Shown: positions 17,312 through 26,984 of the stretch, one piece after another | Position numbering within the stretch: position 1 is the stretch's first letter | Layout of the letters: every line of letters begins with the position of its first letter | Source of the DNA: DASQZK01 sp963732905 | Lineage (GTDB): Bacteria; Bacteroidota; Bacteroidia; Bacteroidales; GCA-2748055 | Direction: 5' to 3' | Length of the DNA: 64,000 bases | Assembly (NCBI GenBank): GCA_963732905.1 | Contig: CAVTBM010000004.1 | Span: 124,001-188,000, forward strand | Notes under the pieces: model-generated | Databases searched by the model: none | Seen by the model: the letters and a program-made list of their open reading frames with translations, nothing else | What the model was told of the DNA's origin: nothing | Position numbers and translations under genes: made by a program

Positions 17312-17367
17312 ACATTTCATCCCAAACATTTCACATTTCACATTCAACATCTCACACTTAACATCTA
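17312..17367 (+). repeat. Right heptamer repeat arm before kdpB
   Basis: Eight 7-base units in phase: ACATTTC, ATCCCAA (diverged), ACATTTC twice, ACATTCA, ACATCTC, ACACTTA, ACATCTA. This is the complement of the left-arm TGTRRRA units, so the two tracts are terminal inverted repeats. It ends five bases before the kdpB start codon. Confidence 0.8.
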
Positions 17368-17372
17368 TAATA

Positions 17373-19385
17373 ATGAAAACACAAAATACATCCTTGTTTC
17401 AAAAAGAACTGGTTCAGGAAGCCTTCTGGCAGTCCTTTGTAAAACTCGACCCACGAAAAATGTTCCATAACCCGGTAATGTTTACCGTTGAAATCGGAAC
17501 CATTGTAATGCTGGGAGTAACCCTGTTCACGTTAACCGGTGACACATCCCAGGGAAGCTTCGGATACAACTTAACCGTTTTCTTTCTCCTGCTTATAACT
17601 TTGTTGTTTGCAAATTTTGCCGAAGCGATAGCCGAAGCAAGGGGGAAAGCCCAGGCTAACAGTCTGCGCAAAACAAGGGAAGAAACCCCTGCAAAGCTGG
17701 AAAACGGTGAAACAATTTCATCTTCAGAGCTTAAGAAAGGTGATGTTTTTATTTGTGAAACGGGAGATATCATTCCAACCGATGGTGAAATCATTGAGGG
17801 TTTGGCTACTATTGACGAGAGTGCCATCACCGGCGAAAGCGCCCCTGTAATTCGTGAAGCCGGCGGTGACAAAAGCTCGGTAACGGGCGGGACAAAAGTA
17901 CTTTCAGACAGAATTAAAGTTGAAGTTACTGCCCAGCCGGGAGAAAGTTTTTTGGATAAAATGATTTCCCTTGTCGAAGGGGCTTCCAGGCAGAAAACAC
18001 CGAATGAAATTGCACTGACCATTTTACTGGCTGGGTTTACACTGGTTTTTATCATTGTCACGGTTACTTTAAAACCTTTTGCCGACTATGCCAACACAGC
18101 CATAACCATCTCAGCATTCATCGCGTTGTTTGTTTGTCTTATCCCCACAACCATTGGTGCCTTGTTATCGGCAATTGGCATTGCAGGCATGGACAGGGCG
18201 CTACGGGCAAAAGTGATTACAAAATCAGGTAAAGCTGTTGAAACCGCAGGAGATATTGATGTGTTGCTTCTTGATAAAACCGGGACCATAACCATTGGTA
18301 ACCGGAAAGCCACACAGTTTCATACCGTTATTGGCACGGATAAGCAACATTTGATCCAACTGGCAACACTCAGTTCAATGGCTGATGAGACCCCCGAAGG
18401 CAAATCGATTGTTGAACTGGCAGGAGTTAATCTTAGCCTGCTTAAATTGGAAAACCCAAGGTTTATCAAATTCACAGCACAAACCCGTTGTTCAGGGCTG
18501 GATTATGGGAGTACCAGTATCCGAAAAGGCGCTTACGATGCCATAAAAAGTATGGTTGAAAGTGCTGGCCATGAACTGCCGGAAGAGGTCAATGAAATTG
18601 TAACGAAAATAGCTTCCGATGGGGGTACCCCGCTTGTTGTTATCGAAAACAATGAAGCACGGGGAGTAATTGAGTTACAAGACATCATAAAAACCGGCAT
18701 TCACGAACGTTTCGAGCGACTGAGGAAAATGGGGGTGAAGACGGTGATGGTAACCGGCGACAACCCCCTTACGGCAAAATATATTGCCGAAAAAGCCGGT
18801 GTGGATGATTTTATTGCCGAAGCCAGGCCTGAAGATAAAATGGAATATATCAGGAAGGAGCAGTCTAAAGGAAGGTTGGTTGCCATGATGGGAGACGGCA
18901 CAAATGATGCCCCGGCACTGGCACAGGCCGATGTGGGGGTCGCCATGAACAGCGGTACGCAGGCTGCTAAGGAAGCAGGCAATATGGTTGACCTTGACAA
19001 TGACCCTACTAAACTCATTGAGATTGTGGAAATCGGAAAACAATTGCTCATGACGCGGGGTGCATTAACAACATTCAGTATTGCCAACGATGTGGCTAAA
19101 TATTTTGCCATTATACCGGCCTTGTTTATCTCAGCAATCCCCGCACTGCAGGGTTTGAATATAATGCACCTGGACAGCCCGGCAAGTGCAATCCTCTCGG
19201 CAGTTATTTTCAATGCTATTATTATTCCGCTACTTATTCCACTGGCATTAAAAGGGATTGACTACAAACCCATTGGTGCAAGCGCACTGCTTCGCAGGAA
19301 CTTATTTATTTATGGCCTGGGCGGAATTATTGTTCCCTTTTTGGGGATAAAACTGATTGATATGCTCGTTTCAACACTCATTTGA
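17373..19385 (+). CDS. kdpB: K(+)-transporting ATPase subunit B
   Basis: The catalytic P-type ATPase subunit, 670 residues. The phosphorylated residue is Asp301 in DKTGTIT, with the actuator motif TGES (ESAITGESAPVI), nucleotide-binding KGAYDAI and the hinge MMGDGTNDAPALAQADVGVA. Membrane segments lie at about 35-80, 215-270 and 570-660. It couples ATP hydrolysis to K+ uptake with KdpA. Its spacing from kdpA, 610 bases, is abnormal and due to the heptamer element. Confidence 0.97.
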   Translation: MKTQNTSLFQKELVQEAFWQSFVKLDPRKMFHNPVMFTVEIGTIVMLGVTLFTLTGDTSQGSFGYNLTVFFLLLITLLFANFAEAIAEARGKAQANSLRKTREETPAKLENGETISSSELKKGDVFICETGDIIPTDGEIIEGLATIDESAITGESAPVIREAGGDKSSVTGGTKVLSDRIKVEVTAQPGESFLDKMISLVEGASRQKTPNEIALTILLAGFTLVFIIVTVTLKPFADYANTAITISAFIALFVCLIPTTIGALLSAIGIAGMDRALRAKVITKSGKAVETAGDIDVLLLDKTGTITIGNRKATQFHTVIGTDKQHLIQLATLSSMADETPEGKSIVELAGVNLSLLKLENPRFIKFTAQTRCSGLDYGSTSIRKGAYDAIKSMVESAGHELPEEVNEIVTKIASDGGTPLVVIENNEARGVIELQDIIKTGIHERFERLRKMGVKTVMVTGDNPLTAKYIAEKAGVDDFIAEARPEDKMEYIRKEQSKGRLVAMMGDGTNDAPALAQADVGVAMNSGTQAAKEAGNMVDLDNDPTKLIEIVEIGKQLLMTRGALTTFSIANDVAKYFAIIPALFISAIPALQGLNIMHLDSPASAILSAVIFNAIIIPLLIPLALKGIDYKPIGASALLRRNLFIYGLGGIIVPFLGIKLIDMLVSTLI

Positions 19386-19493
19386 AATTTATAAAAATGA
19401 AACAAGCATGATAAAAGTAATTAGGAACATACGATAATGAATATTTTTCATAAAGAGGTTCCATCTGACAAGTTAAATACAAATGATAAACAG

Positions 19494-20060
19494 ATGAAAA
19501 AGAATATTGTACCCGCAATAAGGCTTACCCTGGTAAGCATGGTTTTCTTCATGGGCATTTACACGCTGATTATACTTGGGATTGCCCAGCTGGTACCCAA
19601 CAAGGGAAAAGGATTGACAATCACACAGGATGGTAAAACCTACCATGTAAATATAGGACAATCCTTTACCCAGGATAACTATTTTTGGTCAAGACCCTCT
19701 GCGGTCGATTACAACGCAGCAGGTTCAGGGGGTAGCAATAAAGGTCCGTCTAATCCCGAATACCTTGCCGAAGTACAGGCACGCATTGATACTTTCATGG
19801 TTCACAATCCGGGAATTGAAAAAGCTGAAATTCCGGCCGACCTGGTAACCGCAAGCGGCAGTGGGTTAGACCCGCATATTTCGGTACAGGCAGCCAGGGT
19901 CCAGGTTAAAAGGATTGCTAAAATCCGAGGGCTTTCAGAAAATACCCTGCTTCAGCTCATTCAAAAAAATACCGAAAAACCCCTGTTAGGATTATTCGGT
20001 ACGGAAAGGATAAATGTATTAAAGTTAAATCTCGATTTAAATGACATCTCAAATAACTAA
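19494..20060 (+). CDS. kdpC: K(+)-transporting ATPase subunit C
   Basis: 188 residues from the ATG at 19494 (MKKNIVPAIRLTLVSMVFFM), the standard KdpC opening. An in-frame upstream ATG at 19437 would add 19 polar residues without similarity. One N-terminal membrane helix, then the periplasmic domain with YFWSRPSAVDYNAAGSGGSN, the conserved SGSGLDPHIS and an N-TLLQLI helix. It stabilises the complex and raises ATP affinity of KdpB. Confidence 0.95.
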   Translation: MKKNIVPAIRLTLVSMVFFMGIYTLIILGIAQLVPNKGKGLTITQDGKTYHVNIGQSFTQDNYFWSRPSAVDYNAAGSGGSNKGPSNPEYLAEVQARIDTFMVHNPGIEKAEIPADLVTASGSGLDPHISVQAARVQVKRIAKIRGLSENTLLQLIQKNTEKPLLGLFGTERINVLKLNLDLNDISNN

Positions 20061-20063
20061 GCG

Positions 20064-20765
20064 ATGAATAAAGCATATTATACACTGTTGATCCTCTCAA
20101 TAGGATTCACGGGAATTCTTATCCCTTTTCAGGATATAAAGGCACAGGAAAAGGATAAATCCTCTCCCTTTTCCGTTAACATCGATTTTTATTCGAGCTA
20201 TGTCTGGCGTGGTACTTTATATTCAGGGCCTTCGGTTCAGCCTTCTTTATCATGGCAGTATCAAGGATTTACAATTGGAGGCTGGGCTTCTCAGGATTTT
20301 GCAGGAACGTATAACGAAGCCGATCTCTACGCAGCTTACAGGTTTAATTTTGGATTGAGTTTAGGCATAACCGATTATTATTATCCCGGGCTCAGATATT
20401 TTGATTTTTCAGATACTACGGGTTCTCATGCCTATGAGATTAATCTTGGCTATACAACCGGAAAATTATCATTGGCAGCCAATTATGTGCTTAACAAAGC
20501 CGGGGGTGCTGGTTCGGCAGGGGGTGACACCTATATTGAATTGAAATACGATTTCAAATATATCGGTTTATTTGCGGGTGTTGGAAATGGATGGTTAACC
20601 ATTGAGGATCCGGGAAGGAATGATGAATTTGGGATAGTAAATATTGGTGCAAGGCTTTCAAGGGAAATAAAAATCAATGATAAATTTTCAATCCCGATAA
20701 CCAGTTCAGTTATCTGGAATCCACAAGCCGAACAATTCTTTATCGTTGCCGGATTTTCCCTTTAA
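20064..20765 (+). CDS. Outer-membrane beta-barrel protein, TorF-like putative porin
   Basis: Starts three bases after kdpC. 233 residues with an N-terminal signal (cleavage near IKAQ) and alternating beta-strands: VNIDFYSSYVWRGTLYSGPS, YEINLGYTTGKLSLAANYVL, ending in an aromatic beta-barrel strand EQFFIVAGFSL. The family (TorF/Gcw_chp-like) is annotated as putative porin. Its place inside the kdp operon suggests a path for K+ or another solute across the outer membrane during potassium starvation, which is inference. Confidence 0.8.
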   Translation: MNKAYYTLLILSIGFTGILIPFQDIKAQEKDKSSPFSVNIDFYSSYVWRGTLYSGPSVQPSLSWQYQGFTIGGWASQDFAGTYNEADLYAAYRFNFGLSLGITDYYYPGLRYFDFSDTTGSHAYEINLGYTTGKLSLAANYVLNKAGGAGSAGGDTYIELKYDFKYIGLFAGVGNGWLTIEDPGRNDEFGIVNIGARLSREIKINDKFSIPITSSVIWNPQAEQFFIVAGFSL

Positions 20766-20839
20766 AGAACATTTTAAGAGGCCTCGCAGCCGCTTCATTG
20801 TCGGGTAAATTTATTTTACCTTTGCTTAAAACCCTTTTG

Positions 20840-21964
20840 ATGATAGAAAAAGAACAAAATGTTCAGCATTTTCTCGACCTGATAAAAAAGTCAAGGCGCG
20901 GTAAGTTTAAAATCTACATAGGGATGAGCGCCGGTGTAGGTAAAACCTACCGTATGTTGCAGGAAGCGCATATTTTACTTAGGAACGGGATTGATGTGAA
21001 GCTGGGGTATATTGAAACCCATGGGCGTGAAGATGTTGAAAAAAAGCTGATTGGGTTACCGGTAATCCCGCGAAGGAAAATTTTTTACAAAAGCAAAGAA
21101 CTCGAAGAAATGGATTTGCAGGCCATCCTAAACTTAAGACCAGAGGTTGTAATTATTGATGAACTGGCCCACACAAACATTCCCGGAAGCAAAAACGAAA
21201 AACGCTGGCAGGACATTCTTGATATTATTGATGCCGGAATAAATGTGATTAGCGCCATAAACATACAGCATATTGAAGGGTTGAATGAGGAAGTTAAGAT
21301 AATAACAGGTATAGAAACAAGGGAACGTATCCCTGACAAAGTATTGAGCCAGGCCGATGAAGTAGTGAATCTTGACTTCCCCGCCGATGAGCTCATTACC
21401 CGGCTTAAGGAAGGCAAAATTTATTCAAAGGACAAGATAGAAACTGCTTTGAAGCATTATTTTAAAGCAGAGAACTTGTTGCAGTTAAGGCAGTTGGCGC
21501 TCAAAGAAGTTGCCTCTCAGGTTGACCGGAAAGTAGAAAGAGAAATCCTAAAAAGTATACCACAGCACCATGAAAGGTTTCTGGCATGTATTTCCACGAA
21601 TGAAAAAACAGCCAAAAACGTCATTCGTAAAACAGCCCGTCTGGCTAATTTTTACAATTGCAAATGGTACGTGTTGTATGTTCAAACGCTCAAAGAAAGT
21701 CCGGTCAAAATTGCCCTTGACAAGCAGAGGCATCTGATAAACAACTTTAAACTGGCTACTGAAATGGGTGCCGAAATTATCAAGGTAAGCAGTAATAAAG
21801 TGGCCAAATCCATTATCGAGCAAGCTGTTGAACGCGAGATCTCTACTGTTTGCATTGGCAGGCCACACTTTAGCTTACTGAATTTAATCCTTTCTACAAA
21901 TATTTTTAATGACTTGTTGAAAAAACTCACGTCAAATAAAATTGACATTGTAATACTCTCATAG
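20840..21964 (+). CDS. KdpD-like sensor protein without kinase domain (KdpD N-domain plus USP domain)
   Basis: The KdpD N-terminal ATP-binding domain spans residues about 17-230: IYIGMSAGVGKTYRMLQEAH (Walker A), then DELAHTNIPGSKNEKRWQD and IQHIEGLNE. A universal-stress-like domain follows (ERFLACISTNEKTAKNVIRK onward). In E. coli KdpD these precede membrane helices and a kinase; here the protein ends after 374 residues and the kinase is a separate gene directly downstream. I use the ATG at 20840. TACCTTTG at 20817-20824 is a match to the -7 consensus but has no good -33 partner. Confidence 0.9.
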   Translation: MIEKEQNVQHFLDLIKKSRRGKFKIYIGMSAGVGKTYRMLQEAHILLRNGIDVKLGYIETHGREDVEKKLIGLPVIPRRKIFYKSKELEEMDLQAILNLRPEVVIIDELAHTNIPGSKNEKRWQDILDIIDAGINVISAINIQHIEGLNEEVKIITGIETRERIPDKVLSQADEVVNLDFPADELITRLKEGKIYSKDKIETALKHYFKAENLLQLRQLALKEVASQVDRKVEREILKSIPQHHERFLACISTNEKTAKNVIRKTARLANFYNCKWYVLYVQTLKESPVKIALDKQRHLINNFKLATEMGAEIIKVSSNKVAKSIIEQAVEREISTVCIGRPHFSLLNLILSTNIFNDLLKKLTSNKIDIVILS

Positions 21965-23689
21965 ATGAAAATCAAATCAAAACTGATATTAGGGCTGGGG
22001 GCTTTATTTACTCTGATTATATTCCTTAGCATCCTTGGAATTTTAAAAATCAAATCGCTGGCTTCAGCAACCGAAAATATACTGGTTGACAATTACAGAA
22101 CGCTTGAATATGCAAGGGACATGTTAAAAGCGCTGGACAAGATACAGGAAGGCGAAAAAGCAATTGAAATTTTTAAAGACAACCTCATTAAGCAACAAAA
22201 CAACATTACTGAAATTGGAGAAGCTGAGCTGACGGATAGCCTTGCAGCACATTTCAGGAAATTAAAGGAAAATCCTGCCCATTCCCTTGCTCCCCTTGAG
22301 ATAAGAAACGATTTGAATCGTATAATGCATCTGAATATGTCAGCTATCCAGGAGAAAAGTACCTTGGCGAAAGAAACTGCAAAAGACTCTGTTTTCTGGA
22401 TAGGATTCACGGGGGCGCTTTGTATTATCATCGCTTTTATTTTGTTTCTTAGTTTGCCCGGTAATATTGCCAATCCTATCAGCGAACTAACAGAAAGTAT
22501 CCGCCAGATAGCAGCCAAAAACTATTCTCAGCGGGTTCATTTCGAAGGACACAATGAGTTTGGAGAACTGGCAAAGTCATTCAATACCATGGCTGCAGAA
22601 CTGGAAGAATACAATAACAGCAATGTCGCCAGATTAATGATGGCCATAAAAAGAATGGAAGCTCTGATAGAAAAAATGAATGAACCGGTCATAGGCCTGG
22701 ATGAAAGTAAATTAATCATTTTTGCTAATGACGAAGCCCGGAAAATAACAGGATTAGGTAAAGGTGAACTTGTTGGCAGAAATGCAGAAGAACTTGCTGT
22801 TACCAACGATTTGATTCGGGAACTGCTACAGGAGCTTTTCGGGGCTAATCCAAAAAACAGTAATGAACCCTTAAAAATATTTGCCGACGGGAAAGAAAGT
22901 TATTTTGAAAAGGAAATTTTAAACATTACTTTGGAACCGCAGGGCAATCAGGATAAGAAACTGATCAGCCATGTCATTCTGCTGAGAAATGTAACTTCCT
23001 ATAAGGAACTCGATTTTGCCAAAACCAATTTTATTGCAACAGTCTCCCACGAATTTAAAACACCGATATCATCCATGAAAATGAGCCTCCAACTATTGGA
23101 GAATAAGCAGATCGGTCCTTTGAACGATGAACAGAAAAATTTAATAACCAGCATTAAAGATGACACCGACCGTCTTAAAAATATTGCAGGTGAATTGTTA
23201 AACATGACACAGGTTGAAAGCGGTAATATTCAATTAAACATAATGCCTGCCAATCCGAAAGATATTTTGGCCTACGCAATCAAGGCCAATAAAGTGCAGG
23301 CTGAACGAAGGAAAGTGTCATTCGAAATCGAATGTCCCTCTAAGCTGCCTAAAGTGCTTGCCGACAGTGAAAAAACTGCATGGGTTCTGACCAACCTTAT
23401 TTCAAACGCTGTACGTTATTCATATGAAAATTCCAAAGTCTATTTGACGGTTGAGAACGTTGATAAGTTCATTAAATTTTCTGTAAAAGATACCGGACAG
23501 GGTATTGCACCGGAATATAAGAACAAAATATTTGACCGTTATTTTCGCGCTCCCGGTTCAAGGAAGGAGGGGACAGGGCTTGGTCTTGCCATTAGCAAAG
23601 AATTTATCGAAGCCCAGGGTGGGCAAATTACTGTTGAGAGTGATTTCGGGGCAGGCAGTATTTTTATGGTAACATTAAACTGTATTTAG
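21965..23689 (+). CDS. Membrane sensor histidine kinase (HAMP-PAS-HisKA-HATPase)
   Basis: 574 residues starting immediately after the stop of the KdpD-like gene. Membrane helices at about 8-28 and 143-166 bracket a short helical periplasmic sensor. A HAMP domain follows (NPISELTESIRQIAAKNYSQ), then a PAS domain near 235-340, HisKA with His362 (VSHEFKTP) and an ATPase domain with N-box LISNAVRYS, G1 DTGQGI, F-box FDRYFRAPG and G2 GTGLGLAI. It probably relays the KdpD-like signal to the sigma-54 regulator at 9932. The pairing is inferred. Confidence 0.92.
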   Translation: MKIKSKLILGLGALFTLIIFLSILGILKIKSLASATENILVDNYRTLEYARDMLKALDKIQEGEKAIEIFKDNLIKQQNNITEIGEAELTDSLAAHFRKLKENPAHSLAPLEIRNDLNRIMHLNMSAIQEKSTLAKETAKDSVFWIGFTGALCIIIAFILFLSLPGNIANPISELTESIRQIAAKNYSQRVHFEGHNEFGELAKSFNTMAAELEEYNNSNVARLMMAIKRMEALIEKMNEPVIGLDESKLIIFANDEARKITGLGKGELVGRNAEELAVTNDLIRELLQELFGANPKNSNEPLKIFADGKESYFEKEILNITLEPQGNQDKKLISHVILLRNVTSYKELDFAKTNFIATVSHEFKTPISSMKMSLQLLENKQIGPLNDEQKNLITSIKDDTDRLKNIAGELLNMTQVESGNIQLNIMPANPKDILAYAIKANKVQAERRKVSFEIECPSKLPKVLADSEKTAWVLTNLISNAVRYSYENSKVYLTVENVDKFIKFSVKDTGQGIAPEYKNKIFDRYFRAPGSRKEGTGLGLAISKEFIEAQGGQITVESDFGAGSIFMVTLNCI

Positions 23690-23788
23690 CTTAGACATCA
23701 GTGAGCGCAAAACTAAGGTCCACTTATTGGAGACATACCCTAAAAAACTGAACGGCAAGTTAAGCTACAACAAAAGTAGTAAATTGCC

Positions 23789-24165
23789 ATGATGACAAAT
23801 CAAAGAAAGTATTATCATCGGGAGTTCATCAAAAATCGGTTGAGCTTTCCTATACACGGAGCAATGCAAGAGAGATAGCCGAAGAATTGTGTGTTCGACC
23901 GAAGTTAGTATACCGATGGAGAAGAGAACATGAAAACTAACAGGTTAATAGTTTTCCCGGGAAAGCAAATCCCAAAATGACGGATTTGGAAAAGAGAATT
24001 CCCGATCGCAAAAGAGATGCAGGATGCTAAGATAGAAAGGCACATTTTAAAAAAGGTGGTCAGCATCTTCTCCAGGCACAATGGAAAATCTGGTTGGGTG
24101 ATCACTTATGAATTGGTAGATTTTCCATTGAGATGATGTGTAAAGTAACTGACGTTTCGCACTCC
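23789..24165 (+). pseudogene. IS3-family transposase remnant (orfA and start of orfB)
   Basis: Across several frames the translation gives MTNQRKYYHREF, then KSVELSYTRSNAREIAEELC VRPKLVYRWRREH (orfA helix-turn-helix), then EMQDAKIERHILKKVVSIFS (leucine-zipper end of orfA), then IGRFSIEMMCKVTDVS (the opening of orfB). At least three frameshifts or stops interrupt it, and the rest of orfB is gone. A dead insertion sequence on the downstream side of the kdp operon. Confidence 0.75.
24081..24128. repeat. Inverted repeat inside the IS3 remnant
   Basis: ATGGAAAATCT (24081-24091) and AGATTTTCCAT (24118-24128) are perfect 11-base complements with a 26-base loop. It lies over the orfA-orfB junction, where IS3 elements use frameshift-stimulating structures, but the gene is dead, so it may be chance. 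Confidence 0.5.
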
Positions 24166-24202
24166 ATAACTCCATCCTCCCCCTGAACCACCTCATCCCC
24201 CG

Positions 24203-24229
24203 ACCCCCTCTCCTGAAATGCGAGGGGGT
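24203..24229. repeat. Palindromic intergenic element
   Basis: ACCCCCTC (24203-24210) and GAGGGGGT (24222-24229) with an 11-base loop, in a C-rich stretch (CATCCCCCGACCCCC) that resembles dispersed repeats of environmental Bacteroidota. No T-run on either side. The remainder of 24166-24482 holds nothing I recognise. Confidence 0.45.
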
Positions 24230-24482
24230 GTTCACTTCGATTGAATCTGTTCGGAATCGATATTTTCACTTGTAACAAGGCTGATCGTTATATGGGCTAT
24301 TCTTTTCATTTTATCCCGCCTTTTTTAGACTATCGACAGTTAACTGTCAGCTCCAAAACCTCATAACCTCATAACTCTCCCCGAAACTACCTGCGAAACG
24401 TAAGTAATTTATGATTCGGCAATTTTTTTATCATTATTTGATCAATGAAGAAATGGCTAAAGGTTTAGGTAGTAACATTTTT

Positions 24483-25169
24483 TCATTTTGACGACAAAAA
24501 CCGTTCAATATCCTTCACATGAGCGAAAATGACCATTACCTCATCCCTGCCCAATAGGGTATCAGCTTTAGCTATTCCCTTCACTTCGAGAGTGGAAAAT
24601 TTCATCCCTAATAAATTTCTTTTCTGGCTTTTATGGATCATGGCCAACACTGTAATATCGAATCCGGAACGGATATCGGTATCACTTAAGGACTTACCGA
24701 CATATCTTTCCGGAACTTCTGTTTTGACAATACTGTACTCACTGGAGAGTTCAAAGGAATCGATCAATCCTTCCGTGGTCAGATTTTTGGCCAGTTTTTC
24801 TGCCGAATCTTGTTCGGGATGAGCGATTTCCTCAATTCCCATGGCTTTAAGCACCGTTTCCTGGGTATCAGATACCGCTCTGCCAATGATTCTTTTAGCG
24901 TTTAACTGTTTCATGATAGCCGTGGCCATAATTGAATTGCCTTCATGCTCTCCAATACTAACAATAACAGCATCTGCATTTTTCACGGGCAATTCTTTGG
25001 CCGAATGAATGTCTGTGCAGTTTGCACAAATTGTGTGTGTAATATCGTTCTTGAACATTTCTACTTTTGCCATATTACTGTCCACACCTATTACTTCATG
25101 ACCAAGTTGAGTAAGTCTCACTGCTAATGCAGCACCAAAATTCCCGAGGCCTATGACTAAATAATTCAT
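24483..25169 (-). CDS. TrkA/KtrA family potassium uptake regulatory protein
   Basis: 228 residues with an RCK_N domain (GLGNFGAALAVRLTQLGHEV, ending in Asp at the nucleotide-ribose position, GVDSN) and an RCK_C domain from about residue 140 (TEVPERYVGKSLSDTDIRSG). It binds NAD(H)/ATP on the cytoplasmic side and gates the TrkH/KtrB channel encoded 11 bases upstream. It is the only TrkA-type gene in the window, although there are three TrkH-type channels. Confidence 0.95.
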   Translation of the reverse strand: MNYLVIGLGNFGAALAVRLTQLGHEVIGVDSNMAKVEMFKNDITHTICANCTDIHSAKELPVKNADAVIVSIGEHEGNSIMATAIMKQLNAKRIIGRAVSDTQETVLKAMGIEEIAHPEQDSAEKLAKNLTTEGLIDSFELSSEYSIVKTEVPERYVGKSLSDTDIRSGFDITVLAMIHKSQKRNLLGMKFSTLEVKGIAKADTLLGRDEVMVIFAHVKDIERFLSSK

Positions 25170-25180
25170 ATGAGTGTCAT

Positions 25181-26923
25181 TTAATTGATTAAAATACCTT
25201 CAACAGGATATTGATATAATTTGCCAGTTGATTTTCTGACAATTGATGATAAAAAAGTCAAAGCACCTACCCTTCCAATAAACATGGTCGCGGTGAGGAT
25301 GTATTTTCCTGCAACCGACAAATCATGGGTAATTCCCGTGCTTAAACCAACCGTACCGAATGCGGAAAATACCTCAAAAATCAGGTCGGAATCTTTTTCC
25401 CCGGGTTCTGTAATGAATAACAGAAATATGATCAGACCAATGCTGAACATGGATAAAAACATAAAAGCAAACGACCGCATGATTGATGTGTCGAGAATTT
25501 CTCTCCTGCTAAGTTCAACCTTACCTTTTCCACGCACCAGACTGATAACGTTAAGTACCGCCAGGGCAAAGGTGCTGGTTTTAATACCGCCGCCCGTTGA
25601 TGCCGGTGATGCGCCAATCCACATGAGTAAAATAATGAACATTAATGTCGGAATATGCAGCGCAGATATATCAACGGTATTGAATCCGGCGGTACGTGGT
25701 GTAGCGGCACTGAAAAAAGCGGTGACCAGCTTCCCGATGCCTTTATGCTCTGCCAGGGTATTATGATTCTCCATGGCATAAAACATCAGTGTGCCAACGA
25801 TGAGAAGAATCAGTGTCGTGTAGATGACCAGTTTTGTGTTCAACGTAAACAGATGTACCTGATGGATGATTTCCCTGCGCTTGTTCAGCCGCAAAAAGCG
25901 ATTAATAAACACCTGCTTCATCCAGGTATATAGGTTAATGATCACCGGAAAACCAATGCCACCAATAATGAAAAGTGATGCAATGGTAAGCTGAAGGAGA
26001 TAATTAAAACGAAAACCAATATCGTAAAAGCTATTGGTAAGGGTTGAGAAACCAGCGTTACAGAAAGCAGAAATGGAATGAAAAGCTGAAAAAAACAAGG
26101 CATCATCCTGTTTAACTGCCTTCAATGATGTGACATTAATGTAAATGAGAACAAACCCAATCAATTCCGCAAAAAAGGTAAAAAAAACGATCTTTTTTAA
26201 TGTTCCGAGAACTTCTGCTATTTTATTTTCGTTGGTCAGGTTGCCTAACAGGAGAAGATTTTGATAGGAAGAACCTCCCATGAAGATATAAGCGAAGAAA
26301 CTTGTAAAGGTCATTATGCCAATCCCTCCCGCCTGAATAAGAACCATAATGATGGTTTGTCCAAATACAGTGAAATATGTACCTGTATCGACCACAACCA
26401 GGCCTGTGACACATACCGCACTTGTTGAAGTAAACAAGGCGTCGATAAAACGAATACCCGAGTGTGTAGCACGGGGCAACATAAGCAAAAATGACCCGGC
26501 GCCAATGAGCAAAGCGAAACTCAGAATAAATATGGCTGCAGGATTTGCCTGTTTATATCGCCAGTTGATTTGTATGCCGGAAATCTCACGAATAAAGCTA
26601 ATTGAAAAGACGATAAACAGCCACATTTTGTAAGTTGAAGCACCATTGGAAAGTTGGTTGAATGGGAGAAAGACCAGGATGAAAATATAGAATATCCATA
26701 ATATCAGTTCAAAGATCCAGATCCTTCTTTTTTGAATGCTTTTAAAATCGACGAGATATTTTACAGGGATAAAAAGTACGACTCCCAAAAGGTAAATGAA
26801 ATAGGAATCATTCAAAATTTCCAGTGTTTTCGCTTCCTGGCTGTACCCGATATCAAACAACATGGTGATTATAGCTAACAGGCTGAACAGAAGTGCCCCG
26901 TATTTTAAATAGACTTTCTTCAT
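25181..26923 (-). CDS. TrkH/KtrB family potassium channel subunit, paralogue 1
   Basis: 580 residues. Four M1-P-M2 repeats each keep the filter glycine: TSTSAVCVTGL, ISAFCNAGF, ATPRTAGF and SAFGTVGLSTG. About 130 N-terminal residues form extra helices absent from classical KtrB. With the TrkA protein it forms a Ktr-like K+ uptake system. It is transcribed with trkA on the minus strand. TTTG and TAATTTAT upstream have a 23-base spacer, outside the normal range, so I do not call a promoter. Confidence 0.95.
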   Translation of the reverse strand: MKKVYLKYGALLFSLLAIITMLFDIGYSQEAKTLEILNDSYFIYLLGVVLFIPVKYLVDFKSIQKRRIWIFELILWIFYIFILVFLPFNQLSNGASTYKMWLFIVFSISFIREISGIQINWRYKQANPAAIFILSFALLIGAGSFLLMLPRATHSGIRFIDALFTSTSAVCVTGLVVVDTGTYFTVFGQTIIMVLIQAGGIGIMTFTSFFAYIFMGGSSYQNLLLLGNLTNENKIAEVLGTLKKIVFFTFFAELIGFVLIYINVTSLKAVKQDDALFFSAFHSISAFCNAGFSTLTNSFYDIGFRFNYLLQLTIASLFIIGGIGFPVIINLYTWMKQVFINRFLRLNKRREIIHQVHLFTLNTKLVIYTTLILLIVGTLMFYAMENHNTLAEHKGIGKLVTAFFSAATPRTAGFNTVDISALHIPTLMFIILLMWIGASPASTGGGIKTSTFALAVLNVISLVRGKGKVELSRREILDTSIMRSFAFMFLSMFSIGLIIFLLFITEPGEKDSDLIFEVFSAFGTVGLSTGITHDLSVAGKYILTATMFIGRVGALTFLSSIVRKSTGKLYQYPVEGILIN

Positions 26924-26984
26924 TGCTATCCAGGATAAATTATCACTTCAACTCTGTCAGATTTACAAAGTGTTCATAATAAGA

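Noticed and set aside
16822..17361. Plus-strand 179-codon open frame between kdpA and kdpB
   Set aside because: It is the complement of the four-helix-bundle gene and of the repeat tracts; its translation is low-complexity without a family signature.
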